A stretch of DNA of 64,000 nucleotides from Lichenostomus cassidix. Its lineage: Eukaryota; Chordata; Aves; Passeriformes; Meliphagidae. The position numbers were made by a program, and so were the translations under genes. Each line of letters begins with the position of its first letter. Position 1 is the stretch's first letter. The stretch lies in assembly GCA_008360975.2 (NCBI GenBank), contig CM039211.1:7439522-7503521 (forward strand). The letters are read 5' to 3'. The notes under the pieces were generated by a model, which had not been told where the DNA came from, did not search any database, and worked only from the letters and a program-made list of their open reading frames with translations. Of this stretch, positions 24,120-36,745 are shown one piece after another.

Positions 24120-24143
24120 AAAAAGCATCAAAAGATGCTTTTT
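24120..24143. repeat. Perfect 10-bp inverted repeat with 4-nt loop
   Basis: AAAAAGCATC at 24120-24129 and GATGCTTTTT at 24134-24143 are exact complements, separated by AAAA. A second, overlapping arm pair GTATC...GATAC surrounds another AAAAGATGCT just upstream (about 24097-24116). It could form a hairpin in single-stranded DNA or RNA; it is too short for a microRNA precursor. Confidence 0.9.
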
Positions 24144-26412
24144 AAGATTGTGGCTTGAGAGCTGAGATCACTGGAAATCATGTACTGTGTCATAAACAAA
24201 TCTTTTGTTACTGAACTGGGCATGTTTATGCTACTGCAGTAGGAATGGCATGTAGAGAAATGTACTTGATGCTTTTGCTTAATGGCTTATCATCTAATTC
24301 CAAATGTATGAAACTATTCTACTGTTTGATTTCTTTCCAATACTTGTATTCTTTGATTCCTTTGCATTCACTCATTTCAAGGAACAAATATTGCTAACAT
24401 CACCACAGAAAGTAAAGATAAACCAGTTGCTACTGGTTACCCAGCTCCCAAATCCAAGCCAATGTGTCTCCTTGACTATGACTTTGTTTTCTGAATATAA
24501 ACTGGATTTGTCTTGTTAGTGAATGAATAGAAGACCTCTCCTATGCAGAAAATACTGTATTTAACCAGCTGTGTTTCAGGATTCAATGGGCCAGGATTTC
24601 TTTTGACCTATCAGTAACAAAGCCTTTTGTGATTGTATCAAACACAAGGTGTACATTCCAAGAAAAGCCCTACATAGCGATCTGATTTTAGGGAGTAACT
24701 TGAATCCTTTAAAATGTCAGAGATCATTCTGCTCAAGATGTAGTCACCAATAAAAAGATATTAAGAAAATTGTTATCAGCAAAGTGATGGATTTATTTTT
24801 GTAATTAATTTTAAAATAGACTCTCTTCAAATAAACTTTCAAAACTACATTTGCAAAAAAAATTGGTTGTACTGCCAGGTATCTTTGTTAATTTCTTTTG
24901 CTATTGTGGTAGGATTTATGCAGCTACCATTACATTAGTGTTGAAGAAGTAAATAAAAAATGGGATTAATTAATTGTCTGATTTATAAGAACTAAATAAG
25001 CTTGTTCTTTCTGAAATCACAAGCAGATAAACTCCCTTCCCCTCTATTTACCCTTGAAGGAAGTATTGCGGTTAATTATCACATGCACACCAACACATGT
25101 CGTACCCATTCATTTACTGAAACAATTCAATTGTAAGTGCAAAGAAAAGAGAAACTTCTACTTGTAACCAGAATTCAGAATGGCGATTCTTTCTCCCCCA
25201 TGCAGCCCAGCAATCCCTATAGCACGGGAATGCCAACCCTCCCTGTTTTGAGTCCTTCCTGTGAGAAGGGTGCTGAAAGCTGTGTCCTCAGGAATGAAGC
25301 AGACACAGTGCATGAGTGAATTACTCATTACCAAATGCACAAAAATTCTCTTGAGAGGCTGCAACTGCCCTTGATAGTCCTCCTGTGCACTTTATCTTAC
25401 AGAGTAATGACATAAAAGCCACCATCTAATGCTAATTACACAGGCTGAGTCACTGCAACTGCACAGTCCTACCCACTTGTTTTCTCACCCTGTTCTCCCT
25501 GCTTGTGACTTGCTTGAAGTATGTAATAAATACCTCTGGACAAAGACTGTCTGCTCTGATTATTTCATTAACTAATGCAGTACAGTTCAGTCTTCATCTG
25601 GGAGTCTGGTTAGCACTGGGATGCTACTGGTAAACTAAAAAGAGAACATTAATTACAGAGGAGGGACTTTCCATGTAAGAAATTTGTCAAAGAATGTGCC
25701 ACTGCCGACCTGTCTGCATTAGACTTCAGAATGTGGGGTCTCGGATAGGAGCTGGTAAAGTAATTAACAGCTGCATTGGAAAGCATGATTTTGATAAGGA
25801 ACTGGCCAGGGATTAATAGATACCTGCTAATAAACTTCTCTGGTGATGTATATATGCCTTTATATTTTCTATTTTCTTGCTTCTAAAACGTTAGGACTGT
25901 CCAGAATAAACTCATTTTCTCACTAGGTCTTCTTGAACAGAAAGGAGAAACTGGCAGGAAAAGCACTTGTTTAATTTAAGGGTTAAGCAGGAATTACATC
26001 ATGTCTTTTCAGCTCTGGTGGTCTCTCATTCCCATGGAAAGGTAACAGAGCCTAGAACTGCCTGCAGTACACATGACTGAGTCTCCAAATCCGGATTTCC
26101 AGAGTGTAGTTTAAGAGAGGATGACCTGGTTAGATATCACCTGCCAGAGGGGATAAGCAGGTCAGTCTAGAGGCCAAGACTAGAGAAAAAAGAGCACAGA
26201 AGGCTGTGGGAGGCCATTAAAAGACATTTTACAGAAGAGGCAAGAGTGGTCAGGTAAGGAACTGGTCAGACAGAGGAAGCTTGAGAGCTGCAGGGACCTA
26301 AGGTTTGGGACCAGAAAAGCTACTTGGAGAATATTCTTAGTGGAAAGAGCAGATGGAACAGTAAGGTAACTATTCAGTTCATTTGTTCATCCAGACCTTG
26401 TAATGAACCTTT

Positions 26413-26440
26413 AATGATGATTCTTCAATGATGATTCTTC
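26413..26440 (+). repeat. 14-bp tandem duplication, two copies
   Basis: AATGATGATTCTTC is present twice head to tail with no mismatch, probably from replication slippage. Confidence 0.95.
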
Positions 26441-28600
26441 AGTCTGAAAGTCTTGAAAAGGCTAAGATGACTGTAGTGCAGCTAGAGATGAATATAGGCA
26501 GTCAATTTCAAAACTGCATTCCTATAAGTGCTCCCTGTTGGTCTCTCTCTTGTTATTCCTCCCCTGTAAGAATTTGCCTCCTAACAGATACACAAGAGCC
26601 CCAGATTGCCATGGCAGAGGAACTCAGTGTGCAGCTCATACCTACTCATACACACCACTGGTTTAGATTTTTGAATGAGCCAGGGTGCCCAAACCTCCTG
26701 AGATGCTGGTCCCAGAGAGCACATTTCTGCACAGATCAGAGCCCAAAGATCTTTACCACAGACAAGGACACATACGAGAGCTACCCTGTTTCTAACCAGA
26801 GATGTCCAGAAATTCAGTCCTAACAGAGACAGACATGAACACTTCTTGTCTGAGATACTGCATTCACTGATGAGAAATTGAGCACTGGTGTTTGGAAATG
26901 CCTGTGCACAGAAAGACTGCATAGGAAGATTAATTTTGATCCTGATATCTCTAACAGCAGAGGAAGAATGGATTGGGAAGGCATTCAGTGTCATGATTAC
27001 TGTGCCTCTGGACGCAGGACTAACTGCATCCTAGAAGACTCTTGGGCTGTTTTGTAAAAAGTGCTGTATTATTGACACAATGCTAGTCAACTTTTGGTGA
27101 TATCAAAAAATGTGGCATTTAACGGATTGGTTAATTTGTAATCAAGATATGGATAAACCAAACCATTTAGTTGCTAACTAATAAGCAAAGAAGTAGCATT
27201 TTTTTGTCTTTGTTACTCAGATTTCCTGCCATATTCTCCAGCTGCTACTTAAAAAATTTTGCTTGTGTTATTACCAAATTGCATATTTTAAAAAGTCATC
27301 AAGCAAAAGCTAGCTGATTAAAAGCAAGTTACTCATCCAACTCATTACAGCTTTCATGAGTATCTATCTCATAGCAGCCGGAAGAGTTATTTTGCTAAAG
27401 TGGCATTTTCATTAAAACTTCTATTTTAATTTGTGTTTATCAAGCCTCATTTCTCCAAGGATTAGTTGTCTTACAAATGTATCCAGTATTATTTTGATTT
27501 TGCCAACCAATTTCTTTGAGGGAGGAGGTGTAGTCTGAAAACTGTGCTAATGACCATCAACTTGTCCCTTTAAAAATCACATTTAATTTCTGACTTTTCA
27601 CTGCATAGATTTGCATTCTAACTGATAAAAAAATGCTTCCTTTTGTACCTGATTGGCCAGAGCAATTAATTCTCTCTAATGCATTTCTATTTGACTTTTG
27701 TTTTGCTATTTGACTTTCTTTTCTGCTTGTCTATGATTATGAAAACCTGTAATGGTTCTGAAAGAAAGAATATTGCAATGTTGTTTTGAAAGTAAATGTT
27801 CAAAGCTTCTGTGCTTATTCTTTGGGATGAAGTAGAGCCCACAGATCTCTGTGCCATCCCTGATGTGTGAATTATGGAAGATTCAATCCAGTTTGGGGAC
27901 CTCAGAGGACTTTTGAAACCTCAGGTACAATTGACACTTGTCTTTTCCCATGAGCATTCACTATCAATGAAGTGGGTGAACAAAAAATTTTCTTGCTACA
28001 GCTCCAGAATAACTTCTTAGTATCAGGAAAGTGAGTTATTTTTAGAAAATTAAACCCATATTGTTATGCTTGTGTTTTGAGCAAAAACACAATAATCTTT
28101 TGAGAGAAAGATGGCACAATGCTGTCAAAATGGTATTAAACTTTGACATATGTAATGTGTTCAAGATCAGTGTTATCAAGATTAGAGACAGTAGAAGTAA
28201 TCACAACAAATTAAAATAATACCATTTAGTCTGTTTTATAAATCTTTGATCAACACACAAGGGGTTTATCTGCAAACAAATCTAATCTTATTTTAGCATA
28301 GCACTGGGATGGACTGTTTGAAGTGAGTGGGGGTTACAGCTTCAGTAACGTTGTTCCACCTTCCTTTTTAATGTTTCCAAATGAGAATTTTTCCTGTAAA
28401 CCTAAATCAATTTAAGAATCTGTGATGGACTATTTTCAGCTGGAAAATAGCACTGTGTGACTCGGATACAATCAGATAACTGCAATCCAGAGGTAAAATA
28501 ACTATCTTCTAAGATGTAGGCCTAGACAGAACAAACATCCCGATAGCAGCAGGGGAATTATTTTCACTCCCAAATACTTTCCTCTACAGATTATTAGGAA

Positions 28601-29520
28601 AAACAGTTGTCATCTAATATTCATGTGGAAATTAGGAATCCATCATCATGAAGAGGATCCAGCTTTTCTGTTATAACACCACTGGATACAGGTGCTCCAA
28701 TTTTGAGTTTTGTAAGCAAGCTAAGAAGAAGTTAAGAAGAGCAGTCTGCCACTACTGCAGAGCTGCTTACATTTTGGGGCCTCAGTATCCAGAGTACAAA
28801 CAAGACAAAGACACAGAAACAGCTCTTTCAGATAATTTTGCCATTTCTACAGAAAAGAAAAAAGAAGAAACCATGTTCATTCTTCGTATGTTGGGTCTCC
28901 CTTATAATGGCAAACGTTCATCAGTCCTTTTCAACTTCCAGCAAACTATGGAACACAGTGGATATGCTAGAATAGCGTAGATCTTTGCAGTCAAGGCTGG
29001 GGAAACCACAAAGAGCCATGCAAAACTTCCATTCAGCTGTGACAGCTGAATCCTCAGCCACTCAGTCATCTCTGTCATGGAGGTCATGGCCACCACAGAT
29101 GTGCCAGGAGATCTGTATTACTGAGAGAGTTATACAGGGTTGTGTAGCTCTAGGAAGGGTAAAACACTCTGTGCATTCAACTTGGCCCAGACAAAGGCAC
29201 TGGTGTCAGAAGGAGCTTTTGCACTTGTGGCACCAATAATTTCTCAGATAATTAGTCATACGAACCCTCTGATTGCTTAATGAAACAAATACAGCATGAA
29301 AACAAGGCCCACCTTCTATTCATTCAGTGGCAGACTTGTTAGCACAAAATGTATTTGTCATCTCTAGGGCACTGGTTATGGCATCTCATTGACCATGGCT
29401 GTGATCCCAGACCACGATGAATTGGAAGCATATTCCAATAAACTTAATGCAACAAATGCAAAACTGGTGGAAGAGACAAGGCAGTTTGCCGTAATTTCCA
29501 GTAAAAAAATGTTATAGACT
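28601..29520. other. Region with serial open frames, not called as a gene
   Basis: An ATG at 28648 opens a 110-codon plus-strand frame to 28980, followed in the next frame by 84 codons (28985-29239). The predicted peptides are Lys/Cys rich at first and then unremarkable. I recognise no domain, no splice signals, and no codon pattern clearly different from the surroundings. It could be chance or a very old coding relic. Confidence 0.3.
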
Positions 29521-32500
29521 TTGATAAAGATTCATCAAGTATGAAAAGGAAGAAATCAGCCAGTTTTCTTTGCATCAAAAACCACTACAGTTATTTTGCA
29601 CAGACTGGTTATTTCATTTTCTGTTGGCTATTTTCTATTCACTTCCTTTTGAAAGTAACAGTGTTGCATAGTAGTGTTTCTAGCTGTTTCATGGGATTAG
29701 TAATCAGAAATGGATCTTGATAGAGATGTTTAAAACTGCAGTATGCGTAGTCAATAAAACAGGGGTAGTCTTAAAAGAGGTGAAGGCAGAACTTCCACAG
29801 CAGCTGAACAGGTACCAGATTTCCCATTTCTGAAGCAAAAATGGATGAGATTTTCTCATACAAGTCAATGTAAAAGTATTTATTTACCTTTTTTTTAGAA
29901 ATAACTTTTCAAGTTCAAAACTAGAACTCAGACAATTACAGACATAATGGTAAGCATGGAATTAAGCAGTGAAGCTAGTCCTTAATGATCCCAGGAAAAA
30001 CAGGAGAGAGACTTAGACAGAAACTCTTATGGTCATTTACATTTTTAATACTTTAGAAATATCACTGTCAATCTGTTCTTATGTAGTGCAAAATAATAAA
30101 TACGTTGTTAGTCATTAAAATGAATATAACCCGTTCAGATCAGGTATGCCACAGAATGCAACTACTTCAGTTAGACTTGGTTAGATAGAAATTTTTTAGA
30201 ATTTCCTAGTCTCTTCTGCAAAAATTTCTAAGACTTCTCTCCATTTTTCCTTTTTTTCATTGTTCCTGTTGAATTTTTCTGTGTGTTTGCACAAAGTCAT
30301 AATATGTCTGTATAAAATTTAAGTATTGCTGCCCATAAAGGGAACAAGGAATCCTGTATTCAAAGCTGGGTCTTCTTTTTTTCTCTGAAACAAACTTACC
30401 AAGCATCCAACTAATTTAATCATACTTAGTTCTCTCTTTCTTGCTATTATACCCGAACATGCAACTCACGAAAAATTTTTAGATGTTGAGTTTCCAGGGT
30501 GAAGGAAAAGTGGATGCTTTTCTCCATTTTAATGTTTCCAAATGGATCCCCAAATGCAGATAACCTGCTGCTCAGAAGAAAATGATACCCCATGTCCCAG
30601 AACAGCAAAATAAATAAAATTCTTCTGTCTGAAGACTATATCCTAAACCTCTCCCATTCAACAACTTCCTCATCATCATTTTACAGTGGGACTGGGACCA
30701 TTTTGTCTGAAATGCCTTTTGTCTGTGACTAAGAGCTGGTTCTGGATTTACATCTAGCAGATTAATCCACAGGGTGCTGTCCCTATGGGTGTGCTGTCCT
30801 TACACGGGATTTGCTGTTTCAGAGCCTGCTACAGGCACATGCAGAAAAAGGGACAATCTGTGTAGGGAAGCTGAAAACTCAGGGTTGTGGTGCATTGTCT
30901 AAAAGGCAGCAGTGAGGCTGAAGGCCCTATGATGACTCTCAGCCCCTGCTCTGAAAAATCAAGAAATCAGACAGTGCTTGGCTCTCCCAATCTCAGTCTA
31001 TGTCCTGGACACAGCCCTGCTCTGCCCCACAGTGAGCTGGCAAAATTCAGTTTTACCTTCTCTGCTAAGAAGTCTTACAGTGGCTTTGTTTTAATGTAAC
31101 ACAGAATTTGTGTACAAGAGCACAGGAGATTTAGGAGGATCCATATGCTCTCTCTTAACTATGCTGATGTAGAATGAAATACTAAATATCTTTATCTGTC
31201 TTTAGGTAGCATCACTTCTACCAGCTGAAAAACTCAGGGTTTCTGAGCTACAGAAAAAGAGCAGCAAGAAGTATGTTTAGTTATTGAGTAAGAGTTCTCA
31301 AATTTGTTAGTAAAAAAAAAAAAAGTGAGAATAGAAAACAAAAGAAGATAAAATCATTATTAGAGAGCCCATTGTTTGAAAGGCTAATATTCCAGAAAGA
31401 AAGTGTTTCTTCTTGCTATCTCTTGGGATTTTAAACATTAATCTTGCATCATATTTTTCTTATGGAGCAAGTTGCTGAGGTCAATGCAACATTTTTTTCA
31501 TAAAGCATTTTTTAAGGAAGTAGGTAAAGAAGGTGCATTAATGAATATACATGAAGTTTAGGAATTTTCAGCTAACACCTTTACAGCCTGAAAAGAAATC
31601 ATTCTGTGAATAGGATTTTCTTTTCTCAGGGAATCCAAGTCTGCAGATTACAAGTCAAAATGAAGGTAGAGCATTTATTTTTTATTGTTTGAAAATGAAG
31701 CATTACTATCTGTGTTTGGGGAACCACTTAGAAAGTGTCCACTAGAGGGAATAATGGAAAACACTTTTTCTTTGAGCTCTTTTGACCAAAGCAGGCTCCA
31801 AAGACATCTTATCTTCCCTGACTTCCTATGCAAATTTTATTCACACAGGAAGTGCAGTCACATGTCAAATTAGTTTTACCACTGAAAGATGCATATAGAA
31901 CAATTCTATTTCAGTTTGTATTTCCTTTTTCCTTCCGTGACATAGTTAGTGAGTACTTCTGGGGCACAGTCATTTTGGGGGTATTCCCAGCTGATGTCAG
32001 TGTAGTCACATCGTAAATGCTACCATTTTTCTGTTTCAGGGCATTTCTTCCTCTAACAGCAAAAGCCACATAAATTTATTTGTCATGAACTGTGAAACGT
32101 TAGTTTCATTTTCACCTTGTAATCAAAGAATCACAGTAACTGTGATCTGAAGTGATGTGCCCTTTTTTATTAAAAAAATTTGGGCAAATTGCTGTAGTAA
32201 TAAGCAGAGGCTAAAAAGGAATTGCAGTGTATCTCACTGCAATGATACAAAGACTGCAAAAACCCCCAGCTTCTAAAGGACACCCTTTAGTGAGGTGTTT
32301 TTAAAGTGATGGTCTCTATGTTTGCGCTGTCTGCTGGTTTTCAGCAAGATGCCACTTTGTTTTCCACTGTACAGCCTGGATAGTATGAGTCACAGTGGAG
32401 AAGATTAAATTAGTTTATTTACATTTTTATGCACTTCTTGCTGTGCCTTACTTTAAAACATTCATGCATCAATAAGCAACATGCTACCATGACTTTCAAA

Positions 32501-34186
32501 GTGCAGAGCATGCACTTTGCATGTGTTCCAGTTCAGAGACATTTTCTTTTCACATTAGCAGGTACTTAAAAAAATGAAAAGAGTGTTCTATTCTCTTATT
32601 GAACCAGATGTTGCTGTAACTTCTCATGGCTTCATGAACAAGCATTCAGGATTTCACTATAAAGGCTCTAATTATTCCATCTGCACTTACACTTACATAA
32701 CCTTAATTTGTAATTAAAATCTATTTCTGTCCTAATTGTGGACTTGATTTTCTTAACTGGTGATATCAATGCAAAGGCCATTTTTTGCACTCATAGCCAC
32801 ATGGTGTTAAAGTTATACATGCATACATGACTAAGCACTCATAACCACCAACCAGAAGCAGCTTGGTTTTCCTTCTTGTAACTTCAAAACAAAAAAGAAA
32901 ATCTCCCTGTGAATCCTTTTCCTATATTCTGATAATATATCTGCAATTGCTGTCTTCCAAGTTTCATTGAACACCATATTAATGTGGCTTTAATGTACAT
33001 TTAGCAAAAAAACAATTCATGGTGAGAAGAAAAGTATACCTCATAATTCCAGCTGTATTTTCTCTGTACCCTCAAAAAGGTAGAGTATAATTTTGAAAAC
33101 AACTGTTTAGAGCACAGATTAATCAGTTAATCATACTCATCCAAAAGTTTAATCATTTCAGTTCATCCACTGCTGACAAAGTCACATTTTAGATGGCTGA
33201 ACACCTGAACACAGAACGTGTCACTTAGACAGCGCACTTCTGTTTCCTTGGTGACAGAATTGACTAAAAAGGGCTTAATGTCATGAAGTACCTTGAAGGA
33301 CTGTCAAGTGTCTCATGATAATTGTAATAATTCATGTGATGTAGAGCTGGGACAAGAGGTCTTCTGAAAGAACATAGGACTGCCAGACCTTCCTGTTGTT
33401 GTGCAGATCTACACAGCCATAGATGGTTCTTCAACTTGTCCTTTGGCCCACAGCAAAGTTTGACACCCATTTGGTCTTTTCGCATTTGCAAGGTTTATTT
33501 GTGCAGAGACAGCTGGTACGAGAACATTGCTTTCCAAAATTCCCCTGATTTTGTAATAGCTGCAGTACTTCAGTCAGCCTGTATGTCAGTACAGGCATTA
33601 GTTAGAACGAAAAAAAGGATCAGAAAGTAGCAAACTTTCTGGAATAGCCTTTGTAGGACAATATATGGGCACAGTGGGAAAGGAAACCCTTGTCTCTTTT
33701 TTCCTCTTATCAGCTCTATAATGAGAACATTTCTTGAATTTCCTTCTAGATTTCTCCATCATCTCCTAGAGAAGTTATACAGCTGTGCTACCCTGCTTTT
33801 GATCACACTGGCACTTAGTAGGCAAAGGCATTGTTCTTGCAGAAGAAGAGCACTGGCCTTCAGCCTGCAAATGCAAGTCTAGCAGCCAGCCTGCCACTCC
33901 TATGTTATTATGCTTCTGCCAGGTGGTCTTTTTTATTGGTAAAAGTCCAGGTGTTATTAAAGGGTAAATGAGGCTTTCTAAAATGTAGGAGAAGACAGGT
34001 ATTAAAATGCAAAATGTCTCAGGTGAAGTAAGAGCTCTGCCTCTCTAAAGAGGTGAATGGAAAAGGTGTGTCCCACCTTGATACCTTGGTACCTCCATAT
34101 ATTTGAGTCTGTATCTGTAATCAAGGACCTTGGACTTGTTTCCCTTCTGGTTTCTGCGTTTCATGTGGTAAGGAGAATACAGGCAT

Positions 34187-34209
34187 GACCATCGATGCAC
34201 TCGATGGTC
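34187..34209. repeat. Perfect 9-bp inverted repeat containing CpG
   Basis: GACCATCGA at 34187-34195 and TCGATGGTC at 34201-34209 are exact complements around a 5-base loop (TGCAC). Both arms carry a TCGA with a retained CpG in a CpG-poor area. Confidence 0.9.
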
Positions 34210-34266
34210 CACAGCAGCTGGAAGTGCAATTCTCTTGAGCCAATTTCCATCTCAACCATTATTAGT

Positions 34267-34278
34267 CACTAATTAGTG
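34267..34278. promoter_or_regulatory. Homeodomain-like palindrome (tentative)
   Basis: CACTAATTAGTG is a perfect 12-bp palindrome centred on TAATTA, the core bound by paired-class and other homeodomain dimers. A single motif in AT-rich DNA is weak evidence; function is inferred only. Confidence 0.2.
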
Positions 34279-35649
34279 GTTATTAATACTCAGCAGTGTT
34301 GAGTAAACCACACTAGCACTAGCAGTCGACTTTCCAAGGCAAAGTGATGAGCCAAGAGCATGCACTTATTCGGGTTGCCCAGCTGTGGAAAGCAGTAACA
34401 AACTGTGTCTGAAGGAGCTACTTCCCTTCATTGCTCATCTTAGCACTTAAGAATCAGTGTGAGCTTTTAATATGTAAGCTTTTCAGCTTTTGTTCATAGA
34501 CTCAGATCTTAAAGAGTGTGATCTCCTCATTCTGCCTCCAGGGAGCTGGCTATACTGGTTGAAATAATGCCTGTCCTTCTGAAATGAGGATGTGGCTGTG
34601 CTGTGTACCTGGGGACCACAGCATGTGGCTGCCTGGTCCTGTGTCCAGCCACGTGTCTGAGTGGGCAGTGGATGGCCAGGTCATGTGGGGGAGCCCAGAT
34701 CCCCCTTGCTCTCCAGTCATGCCTTCAGACAAAGGCTGATAGGGTGCCCTTTTTAAGAAAGGGTTGACTGATGTAACCAATGACAAATGCAACACAGTTT
34801 GGATTCCAAAGTGAGATGCTTTAGGCAGCAGCTACAAAACAGTAAACCATACATGTTTCTTGTGTCCTAAGACGAAAAAAACCCACCTTCCCACAAAATT
34901 TTTTTCACTGAAGGGATCTTGAGATCATTGATGAAAAGGCTAATAGTTTCCCGCTTGTTTCTAAACAACATCCAGCTGCTCAGGCTGCTGGAACACCCAT
35001 GAGCCATGTGAAATAGCTTTGAGATGATAGAGGCATCTAACTACACCTCCTGCAAGGACAGACAGAATATGCCAGAGCCGTGACCGTTCTGTGTGGCTGG
35101 ATGGCACATAAAGGAGTAATCCTGAAAGTTTTTGACTCACAGGAGCTGTAGTGTGAGCATCTTTTTGAAGCTGTGCTGCTGAAACATTTTATTCTGTTGC
35201 AATGCTGTGTGCTGGCCTGTGGTGTCTGGCCCCTGTTTACAACAGAGCATGACCTGTGACTCAGCTCTGGAAAATCTATTTTTAGAGAAAAACAGAGAGG
35301 GATTTAGTAGCAAATTCTTCTTAAATGAAAAGGCTTTTATTTCAAGCAGCCCAGTTCTGCACCACCAAAGAAAAAATCTAGAAGATATATGACATGAACC
35401 ACTGCCTTATTCAACCTTACAAAGGCTTCCAGGGAAACCTAAAGTAAACAGCAGGTGTCTATTTCATAAATAAAACAAACATGTTAGCAAAACCCTCCAG
35501 CTACTCTGGCACATTGCTGTATATGCAGCCACTAAGAACCTTCTTCAAATACAAAAATGCATAGCTTTGACCCAAACACCAGAATAATGATGCAAATGAA
35601 CAGAGCTTCTTTTAGTCAGAATCCTGACTAAAGAAGAATCCTCAAGAAA

Positions 35650-35860
35650 CTGGATTTTTTTCTGTCTTCTTTTTCTTCTCTTATTTTTTTTGTTTTTGTT
35701 TTGTTTTGGCAATCTGCATGTTTGAAACCCCTATTACAGTATGCCTTTGCTTCCTAACAATTCTTTTTTTCAGATTGAAGTTGTTTATGAATATATATAT
35801 GAATATGTATCTTATGACTGTATAAATGAATATATATATGAATACATATTTCATATGTGC
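35650..35860 (+). repeat. T-rich tract and AT-rich 39-bp period duplication
   Basis: A T-rich stretch (about 35655-35707) is followed by AT-rich DNA in which the 19-mer ATGAATATATATATGAATA appears at 35787-35805 and again at 35826-35844, giving a 39-bp period. The minus-strand frames here (Tyr/Ile/Phe rich) come from this repeat. Confidence 0.85.
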
Positions 35861-36620
35861 ATGAAAATACTGCAATATTGAAGAATACTGTTGAGAGTTT
35901 ACAAAATTGTATTTGGAACATGTACTTTTGAGAAGACTGGGGAAAAAAAGAAAGAAACAATGCCAAAAAAAGATATTAATTTGCTGATGGATCTTTGCCC
36001 TAAAGCTGTGTTGTTTCCATACCCAGAGATAAAGGAAACTGCCCAGAAGCTAGAAGTACAATATGAAATTTTTGATAACACCAGAAAATTTTCAGCTTCT
36101 CCTTCAAAAGTTTGCTCTGCTTCTCCAGTAATTATAACGTTTCAGAGGAGGGAAACAAACAGAGTTAAAAATAGAGTGAAAATCTCAGTGGGGGAAAAAA
36201 GATAATTTTATCACTCTTTCTTCAACAGCTCTGTAGTACTTTCATCAAGTTCTTTGTAATATCAGCCAACATTCTGACTTTATTTTTAGACTGGACTTAC
36301 ACAAGCTACAAAGTCTAAGGCAAAAATGAGTACGTAGGAAATGAGTTTAGTTTCCCATTCCTTCAACATTGCTGTGGGTGGCTATGTATGCACTTGGGTC
36401 CACATTTTTCTCTTCTGTGAATCCTTCCTCACAGCCACATTTATGGTGGCAGCAACCAGTGCAGTGCCAGTGTAGGATGGGAATTAGATTGTTTCTTGAG
36501 GTGCCTCTTAGTCTTGTTTTTCTGGATTTGTATGATTTTTATGGTTCTGCACCACTTTGCCTCATAGGATGGTGGCCAGGACTAATGAAACTTGTTCCTT
36601 GCCTTCTTTCAGGCAGATAG

Positions 36621-36745
36621 GAGTGAAGAACGGAGTTCCCCTGACCCAGCCTGTGTTGCAAATGAATCAGAGCGTCACCCCAGACAGCTTGTGCTAAGTC
36701 CCCTGCTATTGAATCAGTCTTGCATCTGGCAAAATTGAAGGTTTG
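36621..36745 (+). other. Possible exon candidate, weak
   Basis: A pyrimidine tract ending in AG near 36612 (CTTGCCTTCTTTCAG) is followed in one frame by about 41 open codons (starting Ala-Asp-Arg-Ser-Glu-Glu) ending in TGA near 36739, just before an AAG/GTTTG donor-like site. Such combinations arise by chance in 64 kb. The encoded peptide is not recognised. Confidence 0.12.

Larger units (their letters stand above)
21485..28600. other. Repeat-poor non-coding sequence
   Basis: Left part of a 21.8-kb interval without recognised mobile elements. It holds a possible decayed coding fragment near 21.5-22.35 kb, a hairpin at 24.1 kb, a short duplication at 26.4 kb and AT-rich blocks with TTAATTA motifs at 24.95-25.08 kb. 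No supported gene. Confidence 0.5.
29521..35640. other. Repeat-poor non-coding sequence
   Basis: AT-rich unique DNA with no supported gene or mobile element. It contains TAAT-rich patches at about 32.69-32.75 kb and the inverted repeat and palindrome near 34.2 kb. Confidence 0.5.
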
